From Massilia aurea (GTDB taxonomy: Bacteria; Pseudomonadota; Gammaproteobacteria; Burkholderiales; Burkholderiaceae_D), in assembly GCF_014200505.1 (NCBI RefSeq), contig NZ_JACHBX010000001.1, positions 558,001 through 622,000 of the forward strand: DNA of 64,000 nt. Direction: 5' to 3'. The notes beneath the pieces are model-generated. The model was not told where the DNA came from and did no database searches. It saw only the letters and a list, made by a program, of their open reading frames with translations. A program made the position numbers and the translations under genes. Shown in pieces: positions 12,577-22,293 of this stretch (the stretch's first letter is position 1; each line of letters opens with the position of its first letter).

Positions 12577-12978
12577 TTACTTGCCGGTCGTGCCGGTTGG
12601 CGGCGTGGTGGTGCTGGTTGGATCGGTGGTCTGTGGGCTGGTGGCGCCTTCTGCGGTGCCGGTCATGCCCGTGGTGCCGGTGGCGCCAGTCGTGCCCGTG
12701 GTGCCAGCTGCGCCCGACGTGTCGGTCGTGGTGCCGGTGGTGCCAGCAGCAGCGCCGGTGCCCATGTCGCCCGTACCGGTGGTGCCGGTGCCCGTTGCGC
12801 CAGTGCCGGTGTCACCCATGGTGCCGGTGGCGCCCGAGGTGCTGCTTGGCATGGTCGCCGAGGTGTCGGCTGGAACGGTCGTGGTGGTCGCTGCTTCGTC
12901 TTTCTTGCATGCGCCCAGCAGGGTTGCCAGCACAGCGGCGGTCAGCAGGATTTTTGGTGCCTTGGTCATTGCATTCAT
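12577..12978 (-). CDS. Thr/Gly/Ala-repeat lipoprotein, function unknown
   Basis: 133 residues. Residues 1-24 form a lipoprotein signal peptide with lipobox LLGAC, followed by KKDE. The rest is low-complexity: Gly every third residue over long stretches (GTTGTTGATGTTGMTG) with Thr, Ala, Ser and Pro, giving a collagen-like G-X-X rhythm without the usual prolines. No aromatic or catalytic residues are seen in the repeat. It would be an extended, disordered envelope lipoprotein; the repeat length may vary between strains. A minus-strand terminator lies downstream. Upstream (12979-13259) is 281 bp without a recognisable gene, presumably holding its promoter. Confidence 0.75.
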   Translation of the reverse strand: MNAMTKAPKILLTAAVLATLLGACKKDEAATTTTVPADTSATMPSSTSGATGTMGDTGTGATGTGTTGTGDMGTGAAAGTTGTTTDTSGAAGTTGTTGATGTTGMTGTAEGATSPQTTDPTSTTTPPTGTTGK

Positions 12979-13259
12979 TTTTTACTCCTCGATTGACGTC
13001 TATTTGTGTGCCGCAGGTCCCGGACTCTTTGTTGGGACATTGCGGCGCCAGATCGGTTCCACTGTGACGCGATGGTCACTGGTGAAACGTTGAGGGTACC
13101 GACGCAATACGCGGCCCCAGTGCGTACATCTGTGAATCTGTTTCGACTTCAATGCATCTGTGTCAATTAGACCGCAAGCCCGACAGCTGGTTCGTTAGAT
13201 ACCGCACACTTACGGAAATCGGTAACATTTTTTACACACATCGTGTGACTGCCGGTGTT

Positions 13260-14237
13260 CTAGGTTCCCAGATGCACATCGCCTGCCGCGGGCACGGCAT
13301 CCTTCACCGCTGGCTTGTCTTTCTGGCCAAGCTGTTCCAGTAAAACCGGTACCTCGGCGGCAAGTTCGCGGGCCAGATAGCCGAGCGTGCCCAGGCGCTC
13401 TGCGAGCCGGTCTCCGGCGCGTGCATGCAGCGCCACGCCCCAGCAGGCCGCCTGCGCTTCTGTGGCGCCGCGCGCCAGTAGGCCGCCGATGATGCCGGCC
13501 AGGACGTCGCCCGAGCCGGAGCTGGCCAGCCCGATATTCCCGGCGCCTTCGTGCTGCCACAGCGAGCCGTCCGGCGCGGCGATCACGGTGCGTGCGCCTT
13601 TCAGCGCGATGACGGCGTTCCAGTCGCGCGCCGCCGCCAGGGCCGGCGCATCGGGCAGGCCCACGATGCAATCCTTGTCGATGCCCGTCAGGTGCGCCAT
13701 TTCGCCGCAGTGCGGCGTCATGATCACGGGACGCTCGAAGCGCATCGGCTTGCCTTCGGGCCAGTGCTCTGGCGGATAGAACAGGACGTCCATCGCGCAG
13801 GCATCGAGCACCAGGCCCACTTCCGCTTCGACCAGGCGGGGCAGCAGTGCATGCACCAAGCGCGCCGTGCTTGCTTCGTCGCGCATGCCGGGACCAACCA
13901 GCACCGCATTCACGCGATCGGCCAGCGGATCGAGGCTCGCCACCGCGTCGAGGCTGAAGCCATCGGTATCGTGCTCGGTCAGGCCAATCACGCGCGCCTC
14001 GGGCATGGCCAGCGCGACCAGCTGGGCGACACTGGCGCCGGTCGCGATCGTGAGCTTGCCGGCCCCGGCGCGCAGCGCGGCCGTGGCCGCCAGGATAATG
14101 GCGCCCGGCATTTCGCGCGAGCCGCCGATGATCAGGATGTGGCCGCGCATTTCCTTGTCGCCGCCGGTGCCCGGCTGCGGCAGCGGCCAGGCGGCCAGCA
14201 TGGCGGCGTCGACGTCGTGTACCTGGTTCTTGTCCAT
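13260..14237 (-). CDS. nnrD: ADP/ATP-dependent (S)-NAD(P)H-hydrate dehydratase
   Basis: 325 residues from ATG 14237, of the YjeF C-terminal/ribokinase-like fold. Visible motifs are HILIIGGSREMPGAIILA with Gly-rich phosphate contacts, NAVLVGPGM, MTPHCGEMAHLTG, and the terminal anion-hole motif SSGSGDVLAGIIGGLLARG carrying the catalytic Asp. The enzyme repairs hydrated NADH/NADPH using a nucleoside phosphate. The epimerase domain (NnrE, YjeF N-terminal) that is fused in E. coli is absent here and must be encoded elsewhere. It lies 11 bp downstream of the histidine phosphatase gene on the same strand, so the two are probably co-transcribed. A longer in-frame reading upstream of 14237 is antisense-like and was not used. 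Confidence 0.9.
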   Translation of the reverse strand: MDKNQVHDVDAAMLAAWPLPQPGTGGDKEMRGHILIIGGSREMPGAIILAATAALRAGAGKLTIATGASVAQLVALAMPEARVIGLTEHDTDGFSLDAVASLDPLADRVNAVLVGPGMRDEASTARLVHALLPRLVEAEVGLVLDACAMDVLFYPPEHWPEGKPMRFERPVIMTPHCGEMAHLTGIDKDCIVGLPDAPALAAARDWNAVIALKGARTVIAAPDGSLWQHEGAGNIGLASSGSGDVLAGIIGGLLARGATEAQAACWGVALHARAGDRLAERLGTLGYLARELAAEVPVLLEQLGQKDKPAVKDAVPAAGDVHLGT

Positions 14238-14248
14238 GCTGGGTGACC

Positions 14249-15022
14249 TTATGCGTTGGGGGCCGATGCGACGTCCTTGGCCACGGTGACCGGTGTGCCG
14301 GTTTCCTCCAGCGGCGCGACGAAATTGACCAGGCGCAGCGCCAGATCGCCGCGCTTGCCGGCCTCGGGATCGAATTCGTACGATGTGACGGAACAGTTCG
14401 GGACATCGCCGTTGCGGTCGAATTCGAGGATCTGCGCTTCGGTGAGGTGCTCGAACAGGTAACGGAAGCAATTGACCGTGACTTGGTGCGCGACGATCAG
14501 CACGCGCTCGCCGGCAAATTCCCGTTCGATCGTATCCATCACGCTGCGCAGGCGCAGGATGACGTCGCACCAGCTCTCGCCGCCGGGCGGGCGGAAATAG
14601 AACTTGCCGACGTGGTGACGCTGCTCGTACAGGTCGGGGAAGTCGTGCGCGATGCCATGCGTCGTCAGGCGGTCCAGCACGCCAAATTCCTTTTCGCGCA
14701 GGCGCTCGTCTTCGCGCACGCACAGGCCGTCGCGGTCGAGGTGGCGCATCACGAAGTTGGCCGTTTCGGCGGCGCGCACGTACGGGGAATGCAGCACGAC
14801 GGTCGGGCGCTGCGCTGCGGGGAGCGATGCGAACCAGGCGCCGAGGGCGTCGGACTGGCGCTCGCCAAGATCGGACAATGGGACGTCGACGTCGCGCTCG
14901 GCGATGTCGATGCGGTGTCCTGCTGCTGCTTCAGCCAGGTCGCGGGCGACGTTGCCGGCGCTTTGTCCGTGCCGCACGACCCAAATTTCCTGTGGCCATT
15001 TTTGTTCCATGAAGTCCGCCAA
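14249..15022 (-). CDS. Histidine phosphatase (phosphoglycerate mutase-like) family protein
   Basis: 257 residues. The catalytic RHG motif occurs in WVVRHGQSAGNVARD (near residue 17) and the second catalytic His in VLIVAHQVTVN; the SPYVRAAETA block supplies another conserved Arg. The fold is that of the cofactor-dependent phosphoglycerate mutase/broad-specificity phosphatase branch. It lacks features that would fix a substrate, so phosphoglycerate mutase activity should not be assumed. A second start (MEQKW, 15010) is possible. It is the first gene of a likely two-gene unit with the NAD(P)H-hydrate dehydratase. Confidence 0.85.
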   Translation of the reverse strand: MADFMEQKWPQEIWVVRHGQSAGNVARDLAEAAAGHRIDIAERDVDVPLSDLGERQSDALGAWFASLPAAQRPTVVLHSPYVRAAETANFVMRHLDRDGLCVREDERLREKEFGVLDRLTTHGIAHDFPDLYEQRHHVGKFYFRPPGGESWCDVILRLRSVMDTIEREFAGERVLIVAHQVTVNCFRYLFEHLTEAQILEFDRNGDVPNCSVTSYEFDPEAGKRGDLALRLVNFVAPLEETGTPVTVAKDVASAPNA

Positions 15023-15105
15023 AAAGTTATCTTGGCGTCATCATAGAAGGTTTCATGACGGCTTCAGCGCACGATTGTTCCGTGCACGGAAACCGCCCTG
15101 CGGCG

Positions 15106-16506
15106 TCAGACGGCCCGCGCCTCGCTGTCCAGGTTGATGTCGGCATCGTCGTCAAACACGCGCATGTCGGTCTGTCCCATGACCCGGCTGGTCACGGTGC
15201 CGGCAGCGATCGAGCCGCTGACATTCAGCGCCGTGCGGCCCATGTCGATCAGCGGTTCGACCGAGATCAACAGGCCCGCGAGCGCCACCGGCAGGTCCAT
15301 CGCCGACAGCACGATCAGCGCCGCGAAGGTGGCGCCGCCGCCGACGCCGGCCACGCCGATCGAGCCGAAGGCGATGATCGCCAGCAGCGGCAGCAGGAAC
15401 GCGGCGGTGAACGGATCGACACCGACCGTCGGCGCAATCATCACCGCCAGCATCGCCGGATAGATGCCGGCGCAGCCATTCTGGCCGATCGTGGCGCCGA
15501 ACGAGGCGGCAAAGTTGGCCGTGCCTTCCGGCGTGCCCAGGCGCGCGGTCTGCGTGGCCACGCTCATCGGGATCGAACCGGCACTCGTGCGCGAGGTGAA
15601 TGCGAACACCAGCACCGGGAAGATCTTCTTCACGTAGCGCCAGGGCTTCAGGCCACTGGCTGCGACCATCGCCAGGTGGACGCAGAACATCAGTGCCAGC
15701 GCGGCATACGAGGCGACCACGAAGTTGAGCAGGCCAAGAATGTCTTGCCAGCTCGAGCTCGACACAACCTTGGCCATCAGCGCGAACACGCCGTACGGGG
15801 TCAGGCGCAGCACCAGCGTGACCATGCGCATCACGATCACGTGCGCCACGTGCACGAAGCTGCTGAACGACGTGAAGACTTCCGGCTTCTTGCCGGCGAT
15901 GCCGGTGGCCGAGACGCCAATGAAGATCGAGAACACCACCACCGCGATGGTCGAGGTCTTGCGCGCGCCCGTCATGTCGAGGAACGGGTTGGCCGGGATG
16001 AAGGACAGCAGCAGTGACGGCAGCGACAGTTCCTTGGCCGCGGCCAGGTTGCCCTGCATGTATTCGCCGCGCGCGACTTCGGCGGCGGTAGAAGTCAGGC
16101 CGACTGCGGTCAGGCCGAACAGCTTGGCCATCAGGATGCCGATCGAGGCCGCCACGATGGTCGTGATGAGCAGGATGCCGATCGTGAGCGTGCTGATCTT
16201 GCCGAGCGAAGACGCATCGCGCAGCTTCAGGATTGCCTGGATGATCGAGACCATGATCAATGGAATGATGATCATCTGCAGCAGCTGGACATAGCCGCTG
16301 CCGATCACGTTCAGCCATTCATTGGTGGCCTTGATCTCGGGTTCACCCACGCCGTACATCACCTGCAGTGCAGCGCCGAGCACGACGCCCAGGCCAAGGC
16401 CGGCGAACACGCGCTTGGTGAATGAAACATGGTTGGCCTGCAACCGGTACAGGAAGACGCAGACGGCCAAGGCAATGGCCAGGTTGAGCAGGACGGGAAG
16501 TGTCAT
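15106..16506 (-). CDS. tcyP: L-cystine / dicarboxylate-type cation symporter (DAACS family, TcyP-like)
   Basis: 466 residues, very close to E. coli TcyP/YdjN (about 463). About eight membrane helices plus two re-entrant loops are implied. The serine-rich hairpin tip reads SRTSAGSIPMSVATQ, and the second hairpin region IAFGSIGVAGVGGGATFAAL is typical of the cystine branch rather than of glutamate or C4-dicarboxylate carriers. It would import cystine, supplying sulphur and cysteine. The C-terminal tail is acidic (FDDDADINLDSEA). The gene is alone, divergent from the chemotaxis receptor at 16760 across a 253-bp region. The family is sure; the cystine specificity is an inference from overall similarity. 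Confidence 0.85.
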   Translation of the reverse strand: MTLPVLLNLAIALAVCVFLYRLQANHVSFTKRVFAGLGLGVVLGAALQVMYGVGEPEIKATNEWLNVIGSGYVQLLQMIIIPLIMVSIIQAILKLRDASSLGKISTLTIGILLITTIVAASIGILMAKLFGLTAVGLTSTAAEVARGEYMQGNLAAAKELSLPSLLLSFIPANPFLDMTGARKTSTIAVVVFSIFIGVSATGIAGKKPEVFTSFSSFVHVAHVIVMRMVTLVLRLTPYGVFALMAKVVSSSSWQDILGLLNFVVASYAALALMFCVHLAMVAASGLKPWRYVKKIFPVLVFAFTSRTSAGSIPMSVATQTARLGTPEGTANFAASFGATIGQNGCAGIYPAMLAVMIAPTVGVDPFTAAFLLPLLAIIAFGSIGVAGVGGGATFAALIVLSAMDLPVALAGLLISVEPLIDMGRTALNVSGSIAAGTVTSRVMGQTDMRVFDDDADINLDSEARAV

Positions 16507-16694
16507 GGGGGCTTCGAAGGGACGGCGTGGACAATCATGTCATTTTATCGACAAAGTTGCCTGTTCACAGTGCGCTTGTCATTTTTGCCAAGGCGCAGCT
16601 TGTACGGGTGGCCATCGGGTTGTTGCGGACCAGCGACGCCCAGCCCCGCTTGTATAGGGAACCCGTCAATCTTGCGTTCAATACTTCCCATGGG

Positions 16695-16721
16695 TAAGGA
16701 TAAGTTTCTATAATCCAATAA
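16695..16721 (+). promoter_or_regulatory. FliA (sigma-28)-like promoter of the chemotaxis receptor
   Basis: TAAG at 16695-16698, exactly 15 bases, then TCCAATAA at 16714-16721, against the consensus TAAA-N15-GCCGATAA (3/4 and 6/8 matches). A TATAAT lies inside the spacer and just beyond it (16709-16714) but has no good -35 box. Predicted transcription would begin near 16729, about 30 bases before the ATG. Confidence 0.5.
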
Positions 16722-16759
16722 AACACCTTCTTATCCCTCCTTACGTCAGCCCAGCGAAC

Positions 16760-18556
16760 ATGTTCAAACATCTCAGCATCAAGTCGCGCCTCATTTTCGT
16801 CATCGCGTTTCTCGCGGTCGAACTCATCGCCGGCGCCGTCATCGGCATTTACAACCTTGGCACGGCCAACGCCGAGCTCAAGCAGATGTACGATCGCCGC
16901 CTGGTCGGATTGAGCCAGGCTGGTGAAGTCACGCAGCTGATCACGGCAAACCAGCTGGCCGTCGCCAAGGCAGTCAACGTGGAAGATGCGGGCCAGCGCC
17001 GCGCCGCCATGGACACCGTCGCTGCAACGAGCGCCACCATCACCAAGCTGTGGGGCGAGTTCACGCAGATCCCGATGAGCGAGAACGAGCGCGCGCTCGT
17101 CGGGCAGATCGCTACGGCGCGCAAGGCCTTCCTCGACGGCGGCCTGTTGCCGGCAGTAGCGGCGATCCGCGCCAATGACAATGCGCAGGCGATCCAGCTG
17201 CTGAACGGGCCGATGACGCAGTTGTATGCGTCGCTCAATACGCTGGGTATCCAGCTGATCGAAGAACAGCAGGCTGCGGCACTGGCCGAGTACCAGGCTT
17301 CGCAGGCTACTTTTGAGCTGGTGCGCGCGGTATGCCTGGCCGGCCTGGCCTTCGGTCTCATCATGGCCGCGCTGGTTGGCTATCTGCTGGTGCGCGCGAT
17401 CGTGCGTCCGATCGAGCAGGCCGTGAAGATCGCCGGCGCCGTCGCCCAGGGCGACCTGACCCAGACCATCGAGGTCACGTCGACCGACGAAACCGGGCGC
17501 CTGCTGCAGGCGCTCAAGGACATGAACGACTCACTGGTGCGCATCGTCGGCCAGGTCCGCACCGGCACTGACAATATCGCCACTGCTTCCAGCGAAATTG
17601 CAGCGGGCAACCTGGATCTGTCGTCGCGTACCGAGCAGCAGGCCGGCTCGCTGGAAGAAACCGCTTCGTCTATGGAAGAACTGACGTCGACCGTCAAGCA
17701 GAACGCCGACAACGCGCGCCAGGCCAATGCGCTGGCCACGTCGGCATCCGAAGTGGCGGGCAAGGGCGGCGCCGTGGTGGCCGAGGTGGTGCAGACGATG
17801 GGCGCGATCAATACGTCGGCCACGCGCATCGTCGACATCATCGCCGTGATCGACGGCATCGCGTTCCAGACCAATATCCTGGCCCTGAATGCTGCCGTCG
17901 AAGCAGCGCGCGCCGGCGAGCAGGGCCGCGGCTTTGCCGTCGTGGCGGGCGAGGTGCGCAGCCTGGCGCAGCGCAGCGCGGCGGCGGCGAAGGAAATCAA
18001 GGTGCTGATCGACGATTCGGTCGAGAAGGTGCACCACGGCTCGGAACTGGTGGACCGCGCCGGCACGACGATGGCCGAGATCGTCCAAAGCGTGAACCGC
18101 GTGACCGACATCATGTCCGAGATCACCGCGGCCAGCCAGGAGCAGACAGCCGGCATCGAGCAGATCAACGGCGCTATCGCGCAGATGGATCAGGTGACGA
18201 CGCAGAATGCGGCGCTGGTCGAACAGGCGTCGGCGGCAGCGACCTCGCTGCAGGAAGAAGCGGCCAAGCTGGCGCAGACCGTGGGCGAGTTCAAGCTCAC
18301 GACGTCGCCGGGTGTGCGCGCAGTCGTGGCCAAGCCGCGCGTGGTTGCCAGTGCGCCGAAGATGGTGGCCAACGCGGCGTCGAAGCCGGTGGAGAAGGCG
18401 CCTGCGAAGTTGCCTACGAAGTTGCCTATGAAGGCGCCGGTAAAGCCGGTCGTGACAAAAGCCCGCGCCGATGCCGCGCCAGCCGCGAAGCCGGTGAAGC
18501 CAGCGAAGGCAGAGACCGCCAACACTAGCACCGGCGACGGCTGGGAAGAGTTCTGA
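16760..18556 (+). CDS. Methyl-accepting chemotaxis protein
   Basis: 598 residues. A first membrane helix (about 12-30), a periplasmic four-helix-bundle ligand domain (30-190), a second helix (about 191-211), a HAMP domain with the RPIEQ motif, and a long cytoplasmic coiled coil. The signalling tip contains [20 protein letters not shown], which binds CheA/CheW. Gln/Glu pairs such as [17 protein letters not shown] mark the methylation helix. After residue ~515 comes an 80-residue Lys/Pro/Ala-rich tether ending in GWEEF, matching the xWxxF pentapeptide that docks CheR and CheB. It senses an unknown small molecule. It is monocistronic, with a FliA-like promoter upstream that fits control with flagellar genes. 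Confidence 0.95.
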   Translation: MFKHLSIKSRLIFVIAFLAVELIAGAVIGIYNLGTANAELKQMYDRRLVGLSQAGEVTQLITANQLAVAKAVNVEDAGQRRAAMDTVAATSATITKLWGEFTQIPMSENERALVGQIATARKAFLDGGLLPAVAAIRANDNAQAIQLLNGPMTQLYASLNTLGIQLIEEQQAAALAEYQASQATFELVRAVCLAGLAFGLIMAALVGYLLVRAIVRPIEQAVKIAGAVAQGDLTQTIEVTSTDETGRLLQALKDMNDSLVRIVGQVRTGTDNIATASSEIAAGNLDLSSRTEQQAGSLEETASSMEELTSTVKQNADNARQANALATSASEVAGKGGAVVAEVVQTMGAINTSATRIVDIIAVIDGIAFQTNILALNAAVEAARAGEQGRGFAVVAGEVRSLAQRSAAAAKEIKVLIDDSVEKVHHGSELVDRAGTTMAEIVQSVNRVTDIMSEITAASQEQTAGIEQINGAIAQMDQVTTQNAALVEQASAAATSLQEEAAKLAQTVGEFKLTTSPGVRAVVAKPRVVASAPKMVANAASKPVEKAPAKLPTKLPMKAPVKPVVTKARADAAPAAKPVKPAKAETANTSTGDGWEEF

Positions 18557-18589
18557 CGCAGTCCGGGGTTGGCGGCCCGGCCGCCAATC

Positions 18590-19948
18590 CTACCGCACCG
18601 TGCGCAACGTGCGCAGCCCCGCCGCCAATAGCAGCAAGGCCAGCACGGCCAGCGCCAGCAACTGCCCGGGCGCCAGCGTCCCCTTCATCGCGCTCCCGTC
18701 ATACACGGGCAGCTTTGCCGCATCGCCTGGTGTGAACGGCCGCTCGTCGAACAGGTACGGATAGAAGAACTGCCGCAGCTGCGTGTGATACGCCCCGATC
18801 CGGTCGTGGTAGGCCAGTTGCGAGGCCAGGTCGGTGTCGGCCAGCCGGTGCAGCAGCACCTGCACGTTCACCGACGCCAGCAGCAGTCCGGCGCGCGCGG
18901 TCCAGTCTTCGCGCGCCTGCATGCTGGCGCGGTACTGCGCCACGCTTGGCACCACCGCATCGTCGCCCGCCTGGTGCATCGCGTAATACCACTTCCAGTG
19001 GAAGCGCCCGGTGACCGGCGCCGTGTCCTTCCATTCGGGATGCGTGCGGAAGAATTTTTCGAACGTGTCGGGCTTGGGCACGTCCCACGCCGAATGCACG
19101 GCCTGACGTTGCGCCAGCGCCAGCTCGACGCCTTTCGACACCGGTGACAGGCGCGCGATGCCCGCATCGGCCAGCGTCGGCAGGATCATCGTCAGTCCCA
19201 CCAGGCTCGCCAGCAGGATTGCAGCGCTGCCCGCCGACGTGCGCGCACGCGCCGCCACCCAGGCCGCCAGGCCGAACCAGAACGCCAGGTACAGCGTCGC
19301 CACCAGCGCAATCTGGGCGAAGCCAATCACGCCAGCGTCGGCGATGAAGGCGCCCACGGCCAGTGGCAGCAGCGCAGCCAGCCATAGCAACGCATAGCGC
19401 AAGCCGACGCGCCGGCGCCAGGTGTTAGCCGCGCCTTTTGGCAGGGATGCCAGCAGGCGCAGGCGGCCGGCTTCGCGTTCACTCGACACCAGGTCGTGCA
19501 TCAGCGCGATGACGAACAGCGGCGTCAGGTACACCAGCACGAACGCGAAATCGAAGCGTCCCGGCATCGCCAGCTCGGGATTGATCGACTCCGATTCGTA
19601 CAGCTGCGCGTGCAACCCGAGGATGCGCACACGCAGCGCCGACGGCTGCAGATCGCGCCCGCCGATGGCGGCAAACGCCAGTGGCGACGGCGGATTGACG
19701 GTCAGGTGCGGCAGGTAGTAGCCGACCGCACCGGCTTCGGCATTGTTACTGCGTAACTGCGTGGCCAGGATGGCCGCGTGGTCATGGGCATGGCTTGCAG
19801 CGATGCGCTCGAGCGTGGCGCGCTGCTGGCTCACGGCATGCAGGCCGGTCCAGACCGACAGCGCGGACAGCAGCGCGAGCAGCACGATGGCGCCGACAGC
19901 CAGGCGCGAGTGCGCGATCTGGCGCAGTTCCAATAACAGTGTTTTCAT
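18590..19948 (-). CDS. ABC-2 transporter permease, DUF3526 type (second permease)
   Basis: 452 residues from ATG 19948, which overlaps the stop codon of the upstream permease (ATGA) and is preceded by AAAGGAA. One N-terminal helix (about 16-36), a large extracytoplasmic domain (about 40-130), then five further helices. The segment SSEREAGRLRLLASLPKGA is the cytoplasmic coupling region seen in DUF3526/NosY-like permeases. A charged region WDVPKPDTFEKFFRTHPEW precedes the last helix. With the ATPase at 21372 and the permease at 19945 it forms a heterodimeric exporter. Substrate unknown. The chain ends close to the convergent chemotaxis receptor gene, 33 bp apart. Confidence 0.85.
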   Translation of the reverse strand: MKTLLLELRQIAHSRLAVGAIVLLALLSALSVWTGLHAVSQQRATLERIAASHAHDHAAILATQLRSNNAEAGAVGYYLPHLTVNPPSPLAFAAIGGRDLQPSALRVRILGLHAQLYESESINPELAMPGRFDFAFVLVYLTPLFVIALMHDLVSSEREAGRLRLLASLPKGAANTWRRRVGLRYALLWLAALLPLAVGAFIADAGVIGFAQIALVATLYLAFWFGLAAWVAARARTSAGSAAILLASLVGLTMILPTLADAGIARLSPVSKGVELALAQRQAVHSAWDVPKPDTFEKFFRTHPEWKDTAPVTGRFHWKWYYAMHQAGDDAVVPSVAQYRASMQAREDWTARAGLLLASVNVQVLLHRLADTDLASQLAYHDRIGAYHTQLRQFFYPYLFDERPFTPGDAAKLPVYDGSAMKGTLAPGQLLALAVLALLLLAAGLRTLRTVR

Positions 19949-21375
19949 GCCGGATTCCTTTCGAGGCGTTTGGCGACCCAGCCACCGATGGCGCATAACG
20001 GCAGCAGCCAGCCGCCCAGCAGGGCGAACACTGGCCAGGCGTGGCGCGCGGCAACCTCGGCGAACGGGGCAGGGGCGTAGCCGAAGCGCGGCGTGTCTTC
20101 CCAGTGGTGCTTGTCAATGCGCTCGTCGCCAGCGCCTGTGGGCGTGACGACGTTGACGTGCAGGCCGTTGAGCCGCTGGACGAAGGCGTAGCGGTAGCGT
20201 TCACCTTCGAGCAGGAAGCGCGCATGGCTGTCGAGGTTCGTGCCCGACAGTGCGGTCGACATGCGGCGCAGCGCGATCAGTGGACTGGCCACGCTGGCCG
20301 AATGGACGATCGCGCTTTCTTCACTCTGGCGCGTATGATCGGCGCGCATGAATTCATCGAACAGGGCGCTGGTCATGCGCTCGCCTTCGGCCATCAACAG
20401 GCCGCTGTAGTTGACCGGCAGGTCTTCGACGCGCGTCACGCCGTAGTGCGCCAGCGTGCGCGCCCGGAACGCCTTGAAGTACGGGTCGTCCGGATTGTGG
20501 CTGTCGCCGATCGCGGCCAGCCGCTCGTGGATCGCGACCTCGGTTTCGATGCGGCTCGGGCGGCCCACGTCGCCGGCGGCGATATCGGGCATCACGCGCG
20601 GCAGCAGAATCGCCGTGACAATCCAGCCGGCCACCAGCGCCAGCAGCGCGTCGCGCGCACGGGGCAGCGATGCCGACACCAGCACGGCCGCCACGACCCA
20701 TACCAGCAGGTACAGCGCATACCCGGCCAGCAGCGCCAGCGCCTCGGCGGCGACGGCCGGGTGCACGACAGCGATCGCCACCAGCGCGATGAAGGCCGGC
20801 GCGCCCAGCAGCAGCGCCACGCCCGCATGGGCGGCGAGCTTGCCAAGCAACAGGGTCGCGCCGCGGACACCCTGGACGATCTGCAGCCGTAACTGACCGC
20901 GCTCGCGTTCGCGCGCGACGCTGCCGAAAGCGAGGAACACGATCAGCAGCGGCGTGAGCACCTGCAGCACGAAGGCGGGCGTCAACTGGCCAAAGCGCAG
21001 CAGCACCGACGACTGGGCGGCGTCGCTGAAGTTGGCGCTGTTCTGGCGGTGACCTTCCAAAAACAGCGTACTGCCGGTGAACGGATCGACGCCGAAATCG
21101 AAGAAGGCGAGGGGGCTCAGTGGCCTGAACACATAGTGCCCGTAATGGACGACACGGTGCGGGTGGCGGTCCGGCTGGTTGGCCCATTGGGCGTCGACCG
21201 TGCTCTGGAAGCGCGTCCGTTCGGCGTTCACGGCGCCCACGCGCTCATGGCTGACGACGATGGCGACAAGCGTGAGCGCCAGCATCAGGATGCCGGCCGC
21301 GACGGCCACCTGGTTGCGCAGCATGGCGCGCCACTCGCCCACGGCAACCGCAGGCAGTGCTCGGGAAACGCTCAT
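19945..21375 (-). CDS. ABC-2 transporter permease, DUF3526 type (first permease)
   Basis: 476 residues. N-terminal helix near residues 22-42, a periplasmic domain containing FFDFGVDPFTGSTLFLEGH, then a block of helices (about 145-260) with the coupling segment VARERERGQLRLQIVQG, and a terminal helix. It is a paralogue of the next gene, sharing the layout of one helix, large outer domain and five helices. It overlaps by 4 bp with both the ATPase gene upstream (21372-21375) and the permease downstream (19945-19948), so all three are translationally coupled. Such triplets are related to NosFY-like and other efflux systems; the cargo cannot be named. Confidence 0.85.
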   Translation of the reverse strand: MSVSRALPAVAVGEWRAMLRNQVAVAAGILMLALTLVAIVVSHERVGAVNAERTRFQSTVDAQWANQPDRHPHRVVHYGHYVFRPLSPLAFFDFGVDPFTGSTLFLEGHRQNSANFSDAAQSSVLLRFGQLTPAFVLQVLTPLLIVFLAFGSVARERERGQLRLQIVQGVRGATLLLGKLAAHAGVALLLGAPAFIALVAIAVVHPAVAAEALALLAGYALYLLVWVVAAVLVSASLPRARDALLALVAGWIVTAILLPRVMPDIAAGDVGRPSRIETEVAIHERLAAIGDSHNPDDPYFKAFRARTLAHYGVTRVEDLPVNYSGLLMAEGERMTSALFDEFMRADHTRQSEESAIVHSASVASPLIALRRMSTALSGTNLDSHARFLLEGERYRYAFVQRLNGLHVNVVTPTGAGDERIDKHHWEDTPRFGYAPAPFAEVAARHAWPVFALLGGWLLPLCAIGGWVAKRLERNPA

Positions 21376-22133
21376 GCGGCCTCCGGTCTGGCGGCAGCGT
21401 TAGTGGCACCGGCGTAGCGCCGGTACAGGTCGCGCACGTCATAGTGTTCGGCGCCGCTGGCGGCCACTTCGTGGCTGATGTGGCCGCGCTCCAGAAAGCC
21501 GATGCGGTCGGCCACTTCGGCTGCACCCAGCAGATCGTGTGTGACCATGAAGATGGCGCTGCCCCGTGCGCGCAAGTCCTGCAGCAGCGTGTTGAATTCG
21601 CTCGTGGCCTGCGGATCGAGACCCGTGGTGGGCTCGTCGAGCAGCAGCAGCGGCACCTGGCGCGCCACGGCGAGCGCAATCGCGACCTTCTGGCGCATGC
21701 CTTTCGAGTAGCCGCCGAGGCGGCGCGTCCATGCGGCGGGATCGAGCCGCACCGCGCGCAAGGCATCGTCGATGGTGGCGTCCATCGTTGCACCGGTCCG
21801 ATCGCTGCCGGCCAGGCGCAGGAAGTAGTCGATGTTTTCGCGGGCGCTCAGGTGTTCGTAGAGGGCGACGTTTTCGGGCACATAGGCTAGCTGGCCGCGC
21901 GCGGCGAGCGGGTCGGCAGCGACGTCGATGCCGCACACGCGCACGCTGCCGGTCTGCGGTGCGAGAAAGCCAAGGAAGGCGTTGAGCGTCGTCGATTTGC
22001 CGGCGCCATTGCCGCCCAGCAGGGCATAGATCTCGCCGCGCGCAACGCGCAGGTTCAGGTCGCGCAGCACGGTCGTGGCGCCGTAGGCGACGGTTACGCC
22101 GGTCGCTTCCATGGCAGGAGTGGTCATGGTCAT
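21372..22133 (-). CDS. ABC transporter ATP-binding protein
   Basis: 253 residues, a single nucleotide-binding domain. Walker A is GGNGAGKST (near residue 40), the Q-loop region is AYVPENVALYEHL, the signature is GGYSKGMRQK, Walker B is LLLLDEPTTGLDP and the switch His is in MVTHD. It powers the two permeases encoded immediately downstream (4-bp overlaps), giving an exporter of the CcmA/NosF/drug-export class. The upstream small membrane protein at 22294 may belong to the same transcript; 160 bp separates them. Confidence 0.93.
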   Translation of the reverse strand: MTMTTPAMEATGVTVAYGATTVLRDLNLRVARGEIYALLGGNGAGKSTTLNAFLGFLAPQTGSVRVCGIDVAADPLAARGQLAYVPENVALYEHLSARENIDYFLRLAGSDRTGATMDATIDDALRAVRLDPAAWTRRLGGYSKGMRQKVAIALAVARQVPLLLLDEPTTGLDPQATSEFNTLLQDLRARGSAIFMVTHDLLGAAEVADRIGFLERGHISHEVAASGAEHYDVRDLYRRYAGATNAAARPEAA

Positions 22134-22293
22134 CGTGTTCTTTCAAAGTAAACAAGGGATGCCGGCGCACGCATGCAGCGTGCACGCTCGATGCAGACGT
22201 GCGCGCAGAAGCGGCGCCGGCAAACGGGCTGGAGATGACTCGCGCCGCTACGCCGTCACGTCACGTTGGTGACTGCGTCGGCGCAAGGACGAA

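Noticed and set aside
13260..14723. A 487-codon frame suggesting an extended NAD(P)H-hydrate dehydratase or NnrE-NnrD fusion
   Set aside because: The extra 160 codons are Arg-rich, lie within the histidine phosphatase gene in another frame, and show no NnrE (YjeF N-terminal) motifs.
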